Shown here: one piece after another, positions 12,501-27,500 of the stretch
Layout of the letters: every line of letters begins with the position of its first letter
How positions within the stretch are numbered: position 1 is the stretch's first letter
NCBI GenBank assembly: GCA_963575645.1
Contig: OY754475.1
Location: 19,506,509-19,570,508, forward strand
DNA length: 64,000 nt
Source: Xanthostigma xanthostigma
Lineage: Eukaryota; Arthropoda; Insecta; Raphidioptera; Raphidiidae
Reading direction: 5' to 3'
Notes under the pieces: model-generated
Told to the model about the DNA's origin: nothing
The model's database searches: none
What the model saw: only the letters and a program-made list of their open reading frames with translations
Program-made: the position numbers and the translations under genes

Positions 12501-15500
12501 TTACTTAACATATTATCCGGCTAATTCGCGAAAGAGCCAAGAGCTATTGGATATAACCGATCATATTGTCTAATTCGCGTTTTAACCAAATAATTTGCGA
12601 AAATTGTTAAATCATATTTCTTTCTTTGGTAATAACCGGCTGTACTGGTTAATTCGGGTATTAGCCGGTTAATTCGCGAATAAACTAGTTTCGCGTATTA
12701 ACCGTAACATATATACAGTCATAGATATAAGTATGTTCATTACCGCATATTATAAGACAGTACAGCAACGTCAAATTGTACTAAAACTTCTATTTCGGTA
12801 CAGTTTGTTGTATAAACACGTATTAGTACAAGCGCAAGGCTGCATTCGCATCTAACTTCCGAGCCTTTTAGATTCGTGGCGCGTATTGTACACTCAACAA
12901 AAAAACGTTTTTGCCACAGCCGTTGGACGGTAAAAGGAACAAAACTTTCTTCTTTTCTGTGTAACATTGTTTGAAGACATTCTATAATTTGAATTTAAAC
13001 AACGCATTAACATCCGTCCCGATTTTTTTCTAAATGAAGCCGATTAAAAAATGGTGTCCTGATTTTTTAATAAAAGTTTAAATTCAGTTTCTTTTTTTAT
13101 TTTTCTTCGGTTCACGTGTTGCAAACTAAAATAGCATCAAAGTATATCTGTCCTTGAATTATTCAAAGATTAAACCACTGATTACTGAACTGAAAATAAG
13201 TAAGTAAAACAGGGGTGCATTTGCGGGCGTTATGAATTTTCTGACAGTGCAGTGTTACCACTGTAAAGGTATAAAATTCGCGTAATGGAAGAAATATTGG
13301 TAAATGGTTTCGACATAAGTACAGCGTGTCGATTGTGCTTATCAAAAGGCGATGCGACTCTAAATATATTTGACTTTTCAACCAGGTTATTAGACCAAGT
13401 AGCCGATGTAATTATGAAGTGCGCTCCGGTTCAGGTAAGTCGCTTTTTAATTGGCGAAAGAAAATTTGTAAGGACCTTCATTGTCATACACTTAGGTATT
13501 ACAAAATAGAATAAATTATTATTTTGTAAATTTACAGATAACGAGATGCGATGAGATGCCGAATTTCATCTGCCAATCATGCAACACTCAACTGGAGAAC
13601 AGTCATCAGTTCCAGATGCAAGTAGTGCAGGCTGACCAAACACTGCGACGCTATCTACAGCGACTACGAACTACTAATAAACAAATCAAGGTTGAATGTT
13701 CCGACCAGGGAGCTTCTGAAGATTCTTTAAATCATAACACTGCTACAGATATCACGTTGAAATGTGAATCTTTAGAATTTCAAGACGTGTCTGATTTTAA
13801 TGTTGACTTGAAAGAAGAGGTGCCTTCAAATTGTACTTCATCTCATACATCTCACGACGAAATTTATTTAAAATCTGAAATTAAAAATGAACCGATTGAT
13901 GATAATTCATCAATTCCAACAAAATGTAATGATGACTTAGTAGACACTTTATCCGAGGTTAATGACGATGTCGAAATTAAGTTAAAAAACACAGAAATCC
14001 AAGAAACACCCTCTCCAGATTTAACAAAACATTTTGATAATCGTGAAGATGGACACAAAAATACTTCGGGATCTCATAAGAAGCACAAAAAATTAAATAA
14101 AATGAGATATAAGTGTGACGTTTGTAATAAACATTTCGCTTTTTTAAGTAAACTAAATATTCATAAGCGAGGGCATACTGGAGAGAAGCCGTATCAGTGT
14201 GACGTTTGTAAAAAGTGTTTTGGCGATTCCGGTATATTGTTAAAACATCAGCGCGTACATACTGGTGAGAAGCCATTCCAATGTGACATTTGTGATAAGT
14301 GTTTTAGCTTTTCGCACGATTTAAAAACCCACCAACGCGTACATACCGGGGAGAAACCATATCAGTGCGACGTTTGTAATAAGAGTTTCACCCAATCGGG
14401 TACTTTGAGGACACATCAGCGCATACATACTGGTGAAAAGTCATATAAGTGTGGCGTTTGTGATATTTGTAATAAACGTTTCAGCGACTCGCGTAATTTG
14501 GCAAAACATCGGCGCATTCATACTGGTGAGAAACCATATCAATGCGACGTTTGTAATAGGCGTTTCTGCTCTTCACAAAATTTGATAAGACACCAACGCG
14601 TACATACTGGTGAGAAGCCGTATCAGTGCGACGTTTGTAACAAAAGTTTCAGCCAATCAAGTACTTGGAAAGCACACCGGCGTGTACATACTAGTGAGAA
14701 GCCATATCAGTGTGACGTTTGTAATAAGTGTTTCAGAGAATCATGTAATTTGATAACACATCAGCTTAAACATACTGGTGAGCGGTCGTATCAGTGTGGC
14801 GTATGTGATAAGTATTTTAGCGAAACAGGTGCTTTGATAAGACATCAACGAGAGCATACTGGTTGAGAGCTAGTAAAAATCAATTTACTTAATCAGGCGG
14901 TTTAGAGAGATCCAAGGGTAAACACTCGTCAATTTAATTTTATGTTTGATTGTGAAAACAAATAATAAAATGTAAGTTAGAGATCTTCCATAAAAGAATG
15001 TGTGTTAAGAGAAATATTTAATAAAATAAAAAACTCGAAAACATACGAAACGAATTATTAACTGTCGACGATTTGCAATATTCCTCGAAAACAAAAATTA
15101 GTAAACAAAAAAAGATGCCAAAAAGAATGAAATTTAAAAACTGTGATGTATCAACATCATCAACCTTTCCAACAATCTTTCAAATTACAAATAATATCCA
15201 ATGCTGACAATTTGAAAACAAAAATCCTTTCACGGATAGTTTCACGTTACCCGTCCTTGTCGCACTCACTGTATTCGAACTAAAATTAACAGCTGCATGA
15301 AAATTAAATATTTCATACATCTAATTTGTATTTTTTTCATATAATTATTATTTATTATAATATATATCCTAATTTTATCTTCATAACAAACCAAGGGTTA
15401 ATTCATTTGACGTAAGTCTTGTCACAAAAAGATACCTAATTATTTATGATATACAGTGTGTCCCCGGATTGAGTTCACAATAGATGAGATTGACTAAAAA

Positions 15501-18500
15501 TTTTAGAACTGGAATTTCATATTTTGGGATTCCTCCCTGCTTGGTCTGAAACTTATTTTTAGTTCACTTTCGATTTTTTTTAAATCAAGTAGGCCTTTAC
15601 AGTTGAGCAAAATCTCTTTTCGTTTCAGGTAAAGTACCTTTTCCGTCCATAGTACGCAAAAGTGTCACTAAGAAAAATTGTTCGTAATGAAAAATTATGG
15701 CGTTATGCAAATTTTCGGAATGATCGGTCTAAAATTTTTGGTCAATCTCACCTATTGTGAACTCAATCCGGAGACACACTGTATATCCATTTTTGTCCGC
15801 GCAATAATTACATTGTGAATGTGTAAAATTCGCATTATGGAAGAAATATCGATAAACGGTTTCGATGTAAGTACAGTGTGTCGATTGTGCTTATCAAGAG
15901 ACGTTACTACATTAAATATATTTGCCTTTTCAACCAGACTTATGAATCAAGTAGCCGACGTAATTATGAAGTGTGCTCCGGTTCAGGTAAGTCGCTTTTT
16001 TGTTGGTGGAAAAAAAAAACATAGCTTTATAGGACTAGTTTAAAATATGTCTTCATTGCCGTACACTTAATAGCATAAATAAATATATTTCCGATTCTCA
16101 GATAACTAGTTGCGATGAGATGCCGAATTTAATCTGCAATTCATGTTCCACTCAACTGGAGAAAAGTTATCAGTTCCAAAAGCAAATAGTACAGTCTGAC
16201 CAAACACTGCGACGCTATCTACAGCAACTACGAACTTCTAACAAACAAATCAAGGTTGAATGTTCCAACCAGGGGCCTTCTGATGATTCTTTAATTCATA
16301 ATACGAATATCACAACGAAAAGCGAATCTTTAGAGCTTCAAGACGTGTCTGATAATAATGTCAACTTGAAAGAAGAGGTGCCGCCAAATTATACTTCAAC
16401 ATACGCAATTAGCGAGAAAATATTTATAAAATCGGAAATTAAAGAGGAACCGATAGATTATGAGTCATTCACTCCAACGGAATGCACCGATATCTTAATA
16501 GACTCTTTATCCAAGGGTGACGACCGTACGACAATCGAAGAACAATCGGATAACATCACGGGTCTTCCTCATGCTGATTTACCAAAACAATTTGATAATC
16601 GTGAAGGTGGAAACAAAAATAGTTCGGGAAGTCATAAGAAGAACGCAGAATCAGATAAAAGAATATATAAATGTGATCTTTGTAATAAATATTTTGCTTT
16701 TTTAAACCGATTTAATATTCATAAGCGTGAACATACTAGAGAGAAGCCGTATCAGAGTAGTGTTTGTGAAGAACGTTTCAGTGAACCAGGTACTTTGATA
16801 AAACACCAACGCGTGCATCCTAGTGAGAAGCCATATCAGTGTGACGTATGTAATAAGTGTTTCCGCAAATCCAGTAATTTGAAAATACATCAGCGTCTAC
16901 ATACTGGTGAGAAGCCATATCGGTGCGGCTTTTGTAATAAGAGTTTCAATCAACCAATACATTTGACAAAACACCAGCGCGTACATACTGGTGAGAAACC
17001 GTATCAGTGTGACGTTTGTAATAAGTGTTTCAGAGAATCATGTAATTTGATAACACATCAGCTTAAACATTTTGTTGAGCCGTCGTATCAGTGTCGCGTA
17101 TGTGATAAGTACTTCAGCGAAGCAGGTGCCTTGATAAGACATCAACGAGAGCATACTGGTTGACAGGTAGTAAAAATCAATTTACCCAATCAGGCGGTTT
17201 AAAGAGCTCCATCGTCAATTTAATGTTATGTTTGATTGTGAAAACAAATAATAAAATGTAATTTAGAGATTCCATAAAAGAATGTGTGTTAAGAGAAATA
17301 TTTAATAAAATAAAAACTTCGAAAATATACGACACGAATTATTATTAACTGTCGACGATTTGCAATATCCCTCGAAAACAAAAATTAGTAAACAAAAAAA
17401 GATGCCAACGAGAATGAAATTTAAAAACTGTGATGTATCAACATCATCAACCTTTCTACAATTTTCTGACAATTTGAAAACAAAAATCCTTTCACGGATG
17501 GTTTCACGTTACCCGTCCTTGTCGCACTCACTGTATGCGGACTCAAATTAACAGTTGCATGAAAATTAAATATTTCAGACATCTAATTTGTTTTTTTTTT
17601 CGTATAATTATTATTTATTATAATATATACCCTAATTTTACCTTCATAACAAACCAAGGGTTAATTCATTTGACGTAAATCCTTTTCATATGTAGCCCCA
17701 AAACTTTTAAATGACATGTCCCAATCACCTGACTTGGCAGATATAACAAGCAAAATTTTGAATCTGAAACCAGCCAAACTAAAAATACTAATAAAACAAT
17801 TTGTTTATAAAAGGCAACTCAATACCAACAATTTTCGTGCCTGTGTGTTAACCAACTAGATTTAATTTTTCTTCTTTTTGTAAATATGATTTTATAAAGT
17901 TTTATGTACAGGGGCAGGAGGAAGATCAAACTCTAGTTTGATCCTGTCCCTATTGCCTAAATTTGTACATTTAGAGCAATAAACATTTATTATTATTATT
18001 TTTGATATATATCCATTTTTTCAGTATAAAGTAGTGTTGATCCAATAGAATATTAAGATGAAGGAAGGTTTTGGTTGAAGATCATAAAATAAACTTTACC
18101 AGTGTTTCGCTAGTGGCAAACGTTTCGAAAAATTTATTTTCATCTTCAGGGCTTCAAGCTGGTCAAGTGGTGGTAAATTGTAAAGCTTATTTATGATCCT
18201 CAACCCAAAACCTTCCTTCATCTTAATATCCATTTTTGTTGGCGCAATATTTACATTGTGAATGTGTAAAATTCGCATAATGGAAGAAATATCGATAAAC
18301 GACTTCGATGTAAGTACAGTGTGTCGATTGTGCTTATCAAGAGACGTTACTACATTAAATATATTTGCCTTTTCAACTAGACTTATGAATCAAGTAGCCG
18401 ACGTAATTATGAAGTGTGCTCCGGTTCAGGTAAGTCGCTTTCTTGTTGGTGAAAAAAAAAACATAGCTTCATATCCATACACTTAGGTATTACAAAATAG

Positions 18501-21500
18501 CATAAATTATTTTATAAATATATTTCCGATTCTCAGATAACGAGTTGCGATGAGATGCCGAATTTGATCTGCCAGTCATGTTCCACTCAATTGGAGAAAA
18601 GTTATCAGTTCCAGAAGCAAATAGTGCAATCTGACCAAACACTGCGACGCTATCTACAGCAACTACGAACTTCTAACAAACAAATCAAGGTTGAATGTTC
18701 CAACCGGGGGCCTTCTGATGATTCTTTAATTCATAATACGAATATCACAACGAAAAGCGAATCTTTAGAACTTCAAGACGTGTCTGATAATAATGTCAAC
18801 TTGAAAGAAGAGGTGTCGTCAATTGATACTTCAGCATACACAATTAGCGAGAAAATATTTATAAAAACGGAAATTAAAGAGGAACCGATAGATTATGAGT
18901 CATTCATTTCAACAGAACGCACCGATAACTTAAAAGAAACTTTACCTAGAGAAGGCGGTAGTAAAGCCAGCTGTGAAATTAAAGAAGAACCGATAGATGA
19001 TAATTCGTCAATTCCAACGAAATGCACCGATATCTTAATAGACACTTTATCCAAGGGTGACGACCGTACGACAATCGAAGAACAATCGGATAACATCACG
19101 GGTCTTCATCATGCTGATTTACCAAAACAATTTGATAATCGCGAAGGTGGAAACAAAAATACTTCGGAAAATCATAAAAAGAACGCAGAATCAGATACAA
19201 GAATATATAAATGTGATCTTTGTAATAAATATTTTGCTTTTTTAAACCAATTTATTATTCACAAGCGTGAACATACTAGAGAGAAGCCGTATCAGTGTAG
19301 TGTTTGTGAAGAACGTTTCAGTGAACCAGGTACTTTGATAAAACACCAACGCGTGCATCCTAGTGAGAAACCATATCGATGTGACGTTTGTAATAAGTGT
19401 TTCGGCAAATCAAGTTATTTGAAAATACATCAGCGTCTGCATACTGGTGAGAAGCCATATCGGTGCGGCATTTGTAATAAGAGTTTCAGTCAATCGATAC
19501 ATTTGACACAACACCAGCGCGTACATACTGGTGAGAAACCGTATCAGTGTGACGTTTGTAATAAGTGTTTTAAAGAAACAGGTCATTTGAGAAAACACCA
19601 GCGCATACATACGGGTGAGAAATCGTATCGGTGTGACGTTTGTAATAAGTGCTTCAATCAATCTGCTCACTTGATAAGACATTATCGTGTACATACTGGT
19701 GAGATGCCATATTAGTGTGACGTTTGTAAAAAGTGTTTCAACAAATCACAGAAGTACATAGCAAAATGTGACCTCGAATAAGGAACCAACTCAATGTTTA
19801 TCTGGAACTATTGCTACATGTGATAATATGATTTTGTATTTTGAAATTTATCTTATAATAAATTTAACTTATAATTTTAAAATTAACACGTGAACGTAGC
19901 AAGTTAAAACAACAATAAAAAATTTAATTATTGATTCTCCTAACATTTTAAATAGAAAACATTCTTGAGCGATAAAAAACTAAATTGTAATTTAATATAA
20001 TTTATAATAAACTAGCGGCCCGTCCCGGTTTCACCCGGGTGCAAAACTGTTCTGGAAAAATCCCCATCTACACAGCAGAACTATCAAAGTACATTGTTTT
20101 GATGTATCTCTAAAAATTTGGCCAGCGTTAGCCACGTAAGCGTACAAAAACATTTTTTTTGACAAAACACCGTCATAGTTCAGTCAGCTTGTACAAAATA
20201 TTTACAAATTATAAACAGAAACCTTCCTTGTTTATCGCTCTTTCTGTTAGTGAAAACCGTATTTTTTGAGTTTATCGCATTCAGATAGGCAGATAGACAC
20301 GGCGGAGAGACTGTTTTATATAAATAAAAAGACCTGATTGATTTTTCAAAATTGCCATTTTTTTATGATTCTCGACTTTTCGAGTCGTAAATATTTCTGT
20401 CCTTGATTTATTGTAAAGAACAAACCACCGAATGAAAATCAGGATGTCAAACAATACATGGGGATGAAATCATAAACTTGTATGTGACGGATATGAATTT
20501 TTTGTCAGTAGTGTTGTCATTTGGGAAGGTGTTAAATTCGTATAATGGAAGACATATTCGTTAACGGCTTCGATTTAAATACGACGTGTCGATTGTGCTT
20601 ATCAAAAGGCGTTGCGGTGTTAAATATATTTGATTGTTCAACCGAATTAATGGATCCAAGAGCCGATCTAATTATGGAATGTGCTCCGGTTCAGGTAAGT
20701 CGCTTTTTCGTCGATAAAAAAATAGCTTGTTAAGATCACTTAAAACATCGTCTTACACTTATTGTTATTGCACAACAGCATACATTATTTTATAAATGTA
20801 TTCCCCATTCACAGATAAAGAGATGCGATGAGATGCCGAATTTCATCTGCCAATCATGCAACACTCAACTGGAGAACAGTCATCAGTTCCGGAAGCAAAT
20901 AGTGCAGTCCGACCAAACACTGCGACGCTATCTACAACAACTACGAACTTCTGACAAAGAAATCAAGGTTGAATGTTCCATTCAGGGCCCGTCTGAGGTT
21001 TCGTTCATTCATAACACTAGTACAGATATCACAATGAAATGCAAATCTCCAGAATTTCAAGACGATGTGTTTGACGTAAATGTTAACCTGAAAGAAGAGA
21101 TGCCTTCGAATGATACTTCAGCGTACACAATTAACGAGAAAATATTTATTAAATCTGAAATTAAAGAGGAGCCAATAGATGATGAATCAATCATTTCAAC
21201 GGAATCGACTGATAACTTAATAGAAACTTTATCTACAGAAGACGTTAATAAAACCAGCTGTAAATTTAAAGAAGAACCGATAGATGATAATTCTTCAATT
21301 CCAACGGAATGCACTGATATCTTAACCGACACCTTTTCTGAGGTTGATGACGGTATCAAAATAAAGTTAAAGAACTCACAAATCGAAGAAAAATCGGATA
21401 ACATCCTGAGTCTTCCTCATGTTGAACATTTTGATAATCGTGAAAACGGAAGCAATACTTCTGAAAGTTATAAGAACCTCGAAGAATCCAACAAAAGGAC

Positions 21501-24500
21501 ATATAAATGTGACCTTTGTAATGAATATTTTGCTTTGTTAAGTGAATTTAATATTCACAAGCGCGGACATACAGCAGAGAAGCCGTATCAGTGTGACGTT
21601 TGTAATAAGTGTTTCGGCAATTCAAGTTATTTGAAAATACACCAGCGTCTACATACCGGTGAGAAGCCGTATCAGTGCGACGTTTGTAACAAGAGTTTTA
21701 GCCAATCGATACATTTGAGAGCACACCAGCGTATACATACTGGTGAGAAGTCATATCACTGTGACGTATGCAATAAATGTTTCAGCAAGTCTGATATTTT
21801 GAGACAACATCAACGTGTACATTCTGGTGAAAAACCGTACCAGTGCGACATCTGTAATAAGTGTTTTAGCGAAGCAGGTACTTTGAGAAAACACCAGCGA
21901 GTACATACTGGTGAGAAGCCATATCAGTGTGACATTTGTAATAGGAGTTTCAGCACGTTAGACAATTTGAGAAGGCACCAACGCGTACATACCGGAGAGA
22001 AGCCATATCAGTGCGACGTTTGCAATAAGAGTTTCAGCCAATCGGGTACTTTGAGAACGCATCAGCAAATACATACTGGTGAGAAACCAGTGAAATGCTG
22101 CGTTTGTAACATTTGTAATAAACAGTTCAGCGATTCACGCAATTTGGCAAAACATCGGCGAGTGCATACTGGTGAGAAACCGCATCAATGTGACGTTTGT
22201 AATAAGGGTTTTACGTCTTCACAAAATTTGATAAGACACCAACGCGTACATACTGGTGAGAAACCATATCGATGTGACGTTTGTAACAAGAGTTTCAGCC
22301 AATCAAGTACTTGGAGAGCACATCAGCGCGTACATACTGGGGAGAAGCCGTATCAGTGTGACATTTGTAATAAGAATTTCAGTTCATTTGACCATTTGAA
22401 AAACCATAACCGTACACATACTGGTGAGAAACCATTTACATGTGACGTTTGTAATAAACAATATTCTCAGTTAGGCGGTTTGAGTAACCATAAACGTAAA
22501 CATTCGTCAGTTGTTTAATTTTTTTTTTGATTGTGAGAAACAAATTATAATGTGTAAATTAGAGATCTTCCATGACAAAATATGTGTTAAGAGAAATATT
22601 AAATAAAAAAAAACGAATGTGCTTTATACCACACGACTGAAGTAAAACTTCTTCCTGCCATAATTTGTTATTATTCACCCGAAAATTCACAAAATATGAA
22701 CTCTAAAATGATTTTACAATTTTATTCACTTTAAACGTAGAATATTTAATGTATTGAACAAAATACTAATTTATAAAATTGTTCAAGAACGAAATGAACA
22801 GTCTAATTGTAAGAAAAAAGAAATATAAACATAAAGATAATGAAAACAAAAGTAATACATTGCAATTACTTAGCTCTCGTTGGATGTTACGCGTAAATTT
22901 TTATGAAATATTATGCAACAGTGTAGAACAGCTCAGCACAGAGCAATGGCGCTCGGAGTGAGTCATTCACAAAAAAAGAACGACTCGCTCCGCTCCGAGA
23001 AATGAGTCGTTCATTATGAACGACTCGCTCAGGACTCAGGAGTGACATCACTAGTATGGGGGTGATGTGGCAAGCTTGTGTTTGTCTGTGATGTATATTC
23101 ATGTTTATCCGCGCAGTATAAATTTCGCATCATGGAAGAAATATTGGAAAACGGTTTTGACTTAAGTACAATGTGTCGATTGTGCTTATCCAAAGGCGTT
23201 ACGGCGTTAAATGTATTTGCCTTTTCAACCAGGTTAATGGACCAAGTAGCAGATGTAATTATGAAGTGTGCTCCGGTTCAGGTAAGTCGCTTTTAAATAT
23301 AACTTATCTACGTGTAAAAGAGCGTTATTAGCACAGCACAAACCATAAAAAATCTCTTCTAATTGTTCTTTCTTTTGTCAATATCTTTCATATGTAGAAA
23401 ATAAATGATGATGATCACACATTTTTGTATTACAAAATAGCATAAATTACTTTATAAATATATTCCCGGTTCACAGATAGAGAGATGCGATGAGTTGCCG
23501 AATTTCATCTGCGAATCATGTTACACTCAACTGGAGAAAAGCCACCAGTTCCAGAAGCAAATAGTGCAGTCTGACAAAACACTGCGACTCCATCTACAGC
23601 AACTACGTACTTCTAACAAACAATTTAAGGGTGAATGTTCCAATCAGGGGTCTTCTGAGGATCCTTTGATTCATAACACTAATACGGATATCACAATTAA
23701 AAGCGAATCTGCAGAATTACAAGACGTGTCTGATAATAATGTCAACTTGAAAGAAGAGGTGCCTTCAAGTTATACTTCAGCATACGCAATTAGCGAGAAA
23801 ATATTTATAAAAACGGAAATTAAAGAGGAACCTACAGATTATGAGTCATTCACTCCAACGGAATGCACCGATAAATTAATAGACTCTTTATCCGAGGGTG
23901 AAAAAAAGTTAAAACACTCGGAAATCGGAGAAGAATCAGACATCACAAGTCTTTTTCTGGCTGAATTAACTGAAAATTTTGATAATCGTGAAGATGGAAA
24001 CAAAAAAACTTCCGGAATTCGTAAGAAGCGTAAAAAATCAAATAAAACATATAAGTGTGAAGTTTGCAATAAACAGTTTATTTATTTACGCAATTTTACT
24101 GTTCACCAGCGTAAACATACTGAAGAGAAACCGGACACTTTAGCAGAACGTCAGGCCATGCATACCGATGAGAAGCAATATCAATGTGATGCATGTGATA
24201 AAATTTTCAGCAAGTCCGTTCTTTTGAGAAGACACTACCGTGTACATACTGGGGAGAAACCATATCAGTGCGACGTTTGTAATAAGAGTTTCACGCAATC
24301 GGGTACACTGAGAACACATAAGAAAATACATACTGGTGAGAAGTCAGTAAGAAGCGGCGTTTGTAACGTTTGTAATAAACAGTTCACTGATTCGCGTAAT
24401 TTGGCAAAACATCGTCGAGTACATACTGGTGAGAGACCGTATCAATGTGCCGTTTGTAATAAGGGGTTTACCTCTTCTCAAAATTTGAAAAGACACCGAC

Positions 24501-27500
24501 GCGTTCATACTGGCGAGAAACCATATCAGTGTGACCATTGTAATAAGTATTTTACGACAAATAGTGCTGTGGGAAGACATCTACGTCTACATACTGGTGA
24601 GAAGCCGTATCAGTGTGACATTTGTAACAAGAGTTTCAGCCAATTAAGCTATTTGAAAAAACACCGACGTCGACATACTGGTGAGATATTGCAATAAACA
24701 ATATTCTCATTTTGACGGTTTGAGTAGCCTCAAACGTAAACATTCGTCAATTGTTTAATTTTATGTTTGATTGTGAAAAAACAAATTATAATATGTAAGT
24801 TGGAGATCTTCCATGACAAAATGTGTTAAGAGAAATACTAAATAAAAAAAAAAAACTTAAATACACACGAAACGAATTTTTTTAACTAATAGGTCATATG
24901 CATGAGACTCCAAATTGGTTTAAATTTTTATTTGGAAATATATTTTAGTCTCTGATCATATCGTAATGGTTATTTTATTAATCTAATCACTCAAAAAATA
25001 CAAATAATAAAAAAGAAATGTAGAAAATACGCGCTATTTTCGAATTTTCAAAACGCAGCGTGACGTCAGAGTATATATCAATAACAGTTTCCATTGCGAC
25101 TGTGTCGTCTCACAATAAGATTATGTCAGTATTTAAAGAAAACAACAAATAAACTTCATTTAGAACATAGACAATTGACATCAAGGTTGACATGCATCAT
25201 ATATCATGACGTCACATAAGCCCGCCAACATGGCCGATTGTTTAAACTGTCTAGTTTTGAATGTGAAATTTAATATTTTTTTTCTTATGATATTACATTT
25301 TTAAATGATTATCAATTTTTTTCCCTATTATGGTTGACTAAATAATCTATTAAAAATATAAAAATTACACATGCATATGACCCATTGTGTCCTAGCCAAG
25401 CTTTCACCTATTATTTATTTATCAAGTGACTTATTCCAAAAATATTTAAACAAGAAAGTATCAAAAATATACTAAATTAAGTACTTAGAATTAAAAAAAG
25501 AAATGCAAAAAATATTTAAATTGCAGCAAAAATTATACTTTTCGTACTTTATTTGGTAATTCTGAAAATGCTATATTAACAAACGAAATCGCTACATGCT
25601 TCTCTACTTATTTCCACACCATCTCCGACCAATAACCGTGACCGGATTATGCATAAGTGATGGGATCTTAGTGATCAAGTAATATGAAGTCCATAAAACT
25701 GTAATGAATGTACCGATTTTTTCAAAAAGTGGGACCTTAATTAGGTATTTTTTCGATTTTTCATTCGCGAGTTGCGAATGCTATTTCTGTCCTTGATTTA
25801 TTTAAAAAATCGACCACTGAATGAAAAGTATGATTAAGGGGGTGATGTGATTGCAATTTTGCATCTGTGTGTGATGTATACGCTAGGAAAGTATCTTTTT
25901 ACAAGCGACATTTGCGCCCTCTCGTGTTTTTTTTTTTTTTTAATTCTGGTTCAGTCAAAACCTTAGTGTCATATGTTATACGTGCATTTTAATAAGGATT
26001 ATTTGTTGAATAAAATGGGTAAAAAGCTATCAAATCGGAAGTGCTGTGTTGTTGATTGTAAAGATACACCAACTAAACATCCAGAATTACAATTCCACCG
26101 TTTTCCTGGATTTTCTTATGAATTAGAGAGGAAAAAAATGGCTGGCAGCAGTACGTCGTCAAGGGTAATTAAATTTTATTTTACGTCTGCAATCATTATT
26201 AAATACATGAAAAATATCATAATTGTTATTTTGTTAACAAAAATAAGATTTAAAAATTTTTGAAATGAAAAAATGTGTATCATTTATGTAGTTTCTTTAC
26301 TGACATTGTGCGTAAATATTTTTTTATAATTAAGAATAACGCTGGTTTCCATGGGTTTGTAAGTTTTGAGTGAACCAGATTTTAAAAAATCAAACACGAA
26401 ATGGCGCAAAGATCGCATGTCAAAGATTATAGCGTATACATTTTTGCCTGCGCAGTGTTAACATTGTAAAGGTGTAAAATTTGCATAATGGAAGAAATAT
26501 TGGAAAATGGTTTTAACTTAAGCACAACGTGTCGATTGTGCTTGTCAAAAGGCGTTACGGCGTTAAATATATTTGCCTTTTCAACCAAGTTAATGGGCCA
26601 AGTAGCCGATGTAATTATGATGTGTGCTCCGGTTCAGGTAAACCGTTTTAAATAAAACTTATCTATGTGAAAAAAGAGCGTTCTTAGCACAGCACAAACC
26701 ATAAAAAATCTCTCCAAATTGTTTTTTCTTTTGTCAAAATGTTTCAAATTTAGAAAATAAACGATGCGTATCATTTTTATATTACAAAATAGCATAAATT
26801 ACTTTATAAATATATTCTCGATTCACAGATAACGAGATGCGATGAGATGCCGAATTTCATCTGCGAATCATGTTACACTCAACTGGAGAAAAGCCACCAG
26901 TTCCAGAAGCAAATAGTGCAGTCTGACAAAACACTACGACTCTATCTACAGCAACTACGAACTTCTAACAAACAAATCAAGGGTGAATGTTCCAATCAGG
27001 GGCCTTTTGAGGATCCTTTGATTCACAACACTAATACGGATATCACAACTAAAAGCGAATCTGTAGAATTACAAGACGTGTCTGATAATAATGTCAACTT
27101 GAAAGAAGAGATTCCGTCAAGTTATACTTCAGCATACGCAATTAGCGAGAAAATATTTATAAAAACGGAAATTAAAGAGGAACCGATAGATTATGAGTCA
27201 TTCACTCCGACGGAATGCACCGATAACTTAATAGACTCTTTATCCGAGGTTGACGATGGTATCGAAAAAAAGTTTATAATCCCAGAAATCGAAGATCAAT
27301 CGGGCAACATCACGAGTATTCCTCCAGCCGATTTAACAAAAAATTTTGATAATCGTGAAGATGGAAACAAAAATACTTCTGGATCTCATAAGAAACACAA
27401 AAAATCAAATAAAACGAAATATAAGTGTGACGTTTGTAATAAACAGTTTATTTATTTAAGCCAATTTACTATTCATCAACGTGGACATACTGGAGAGAAG

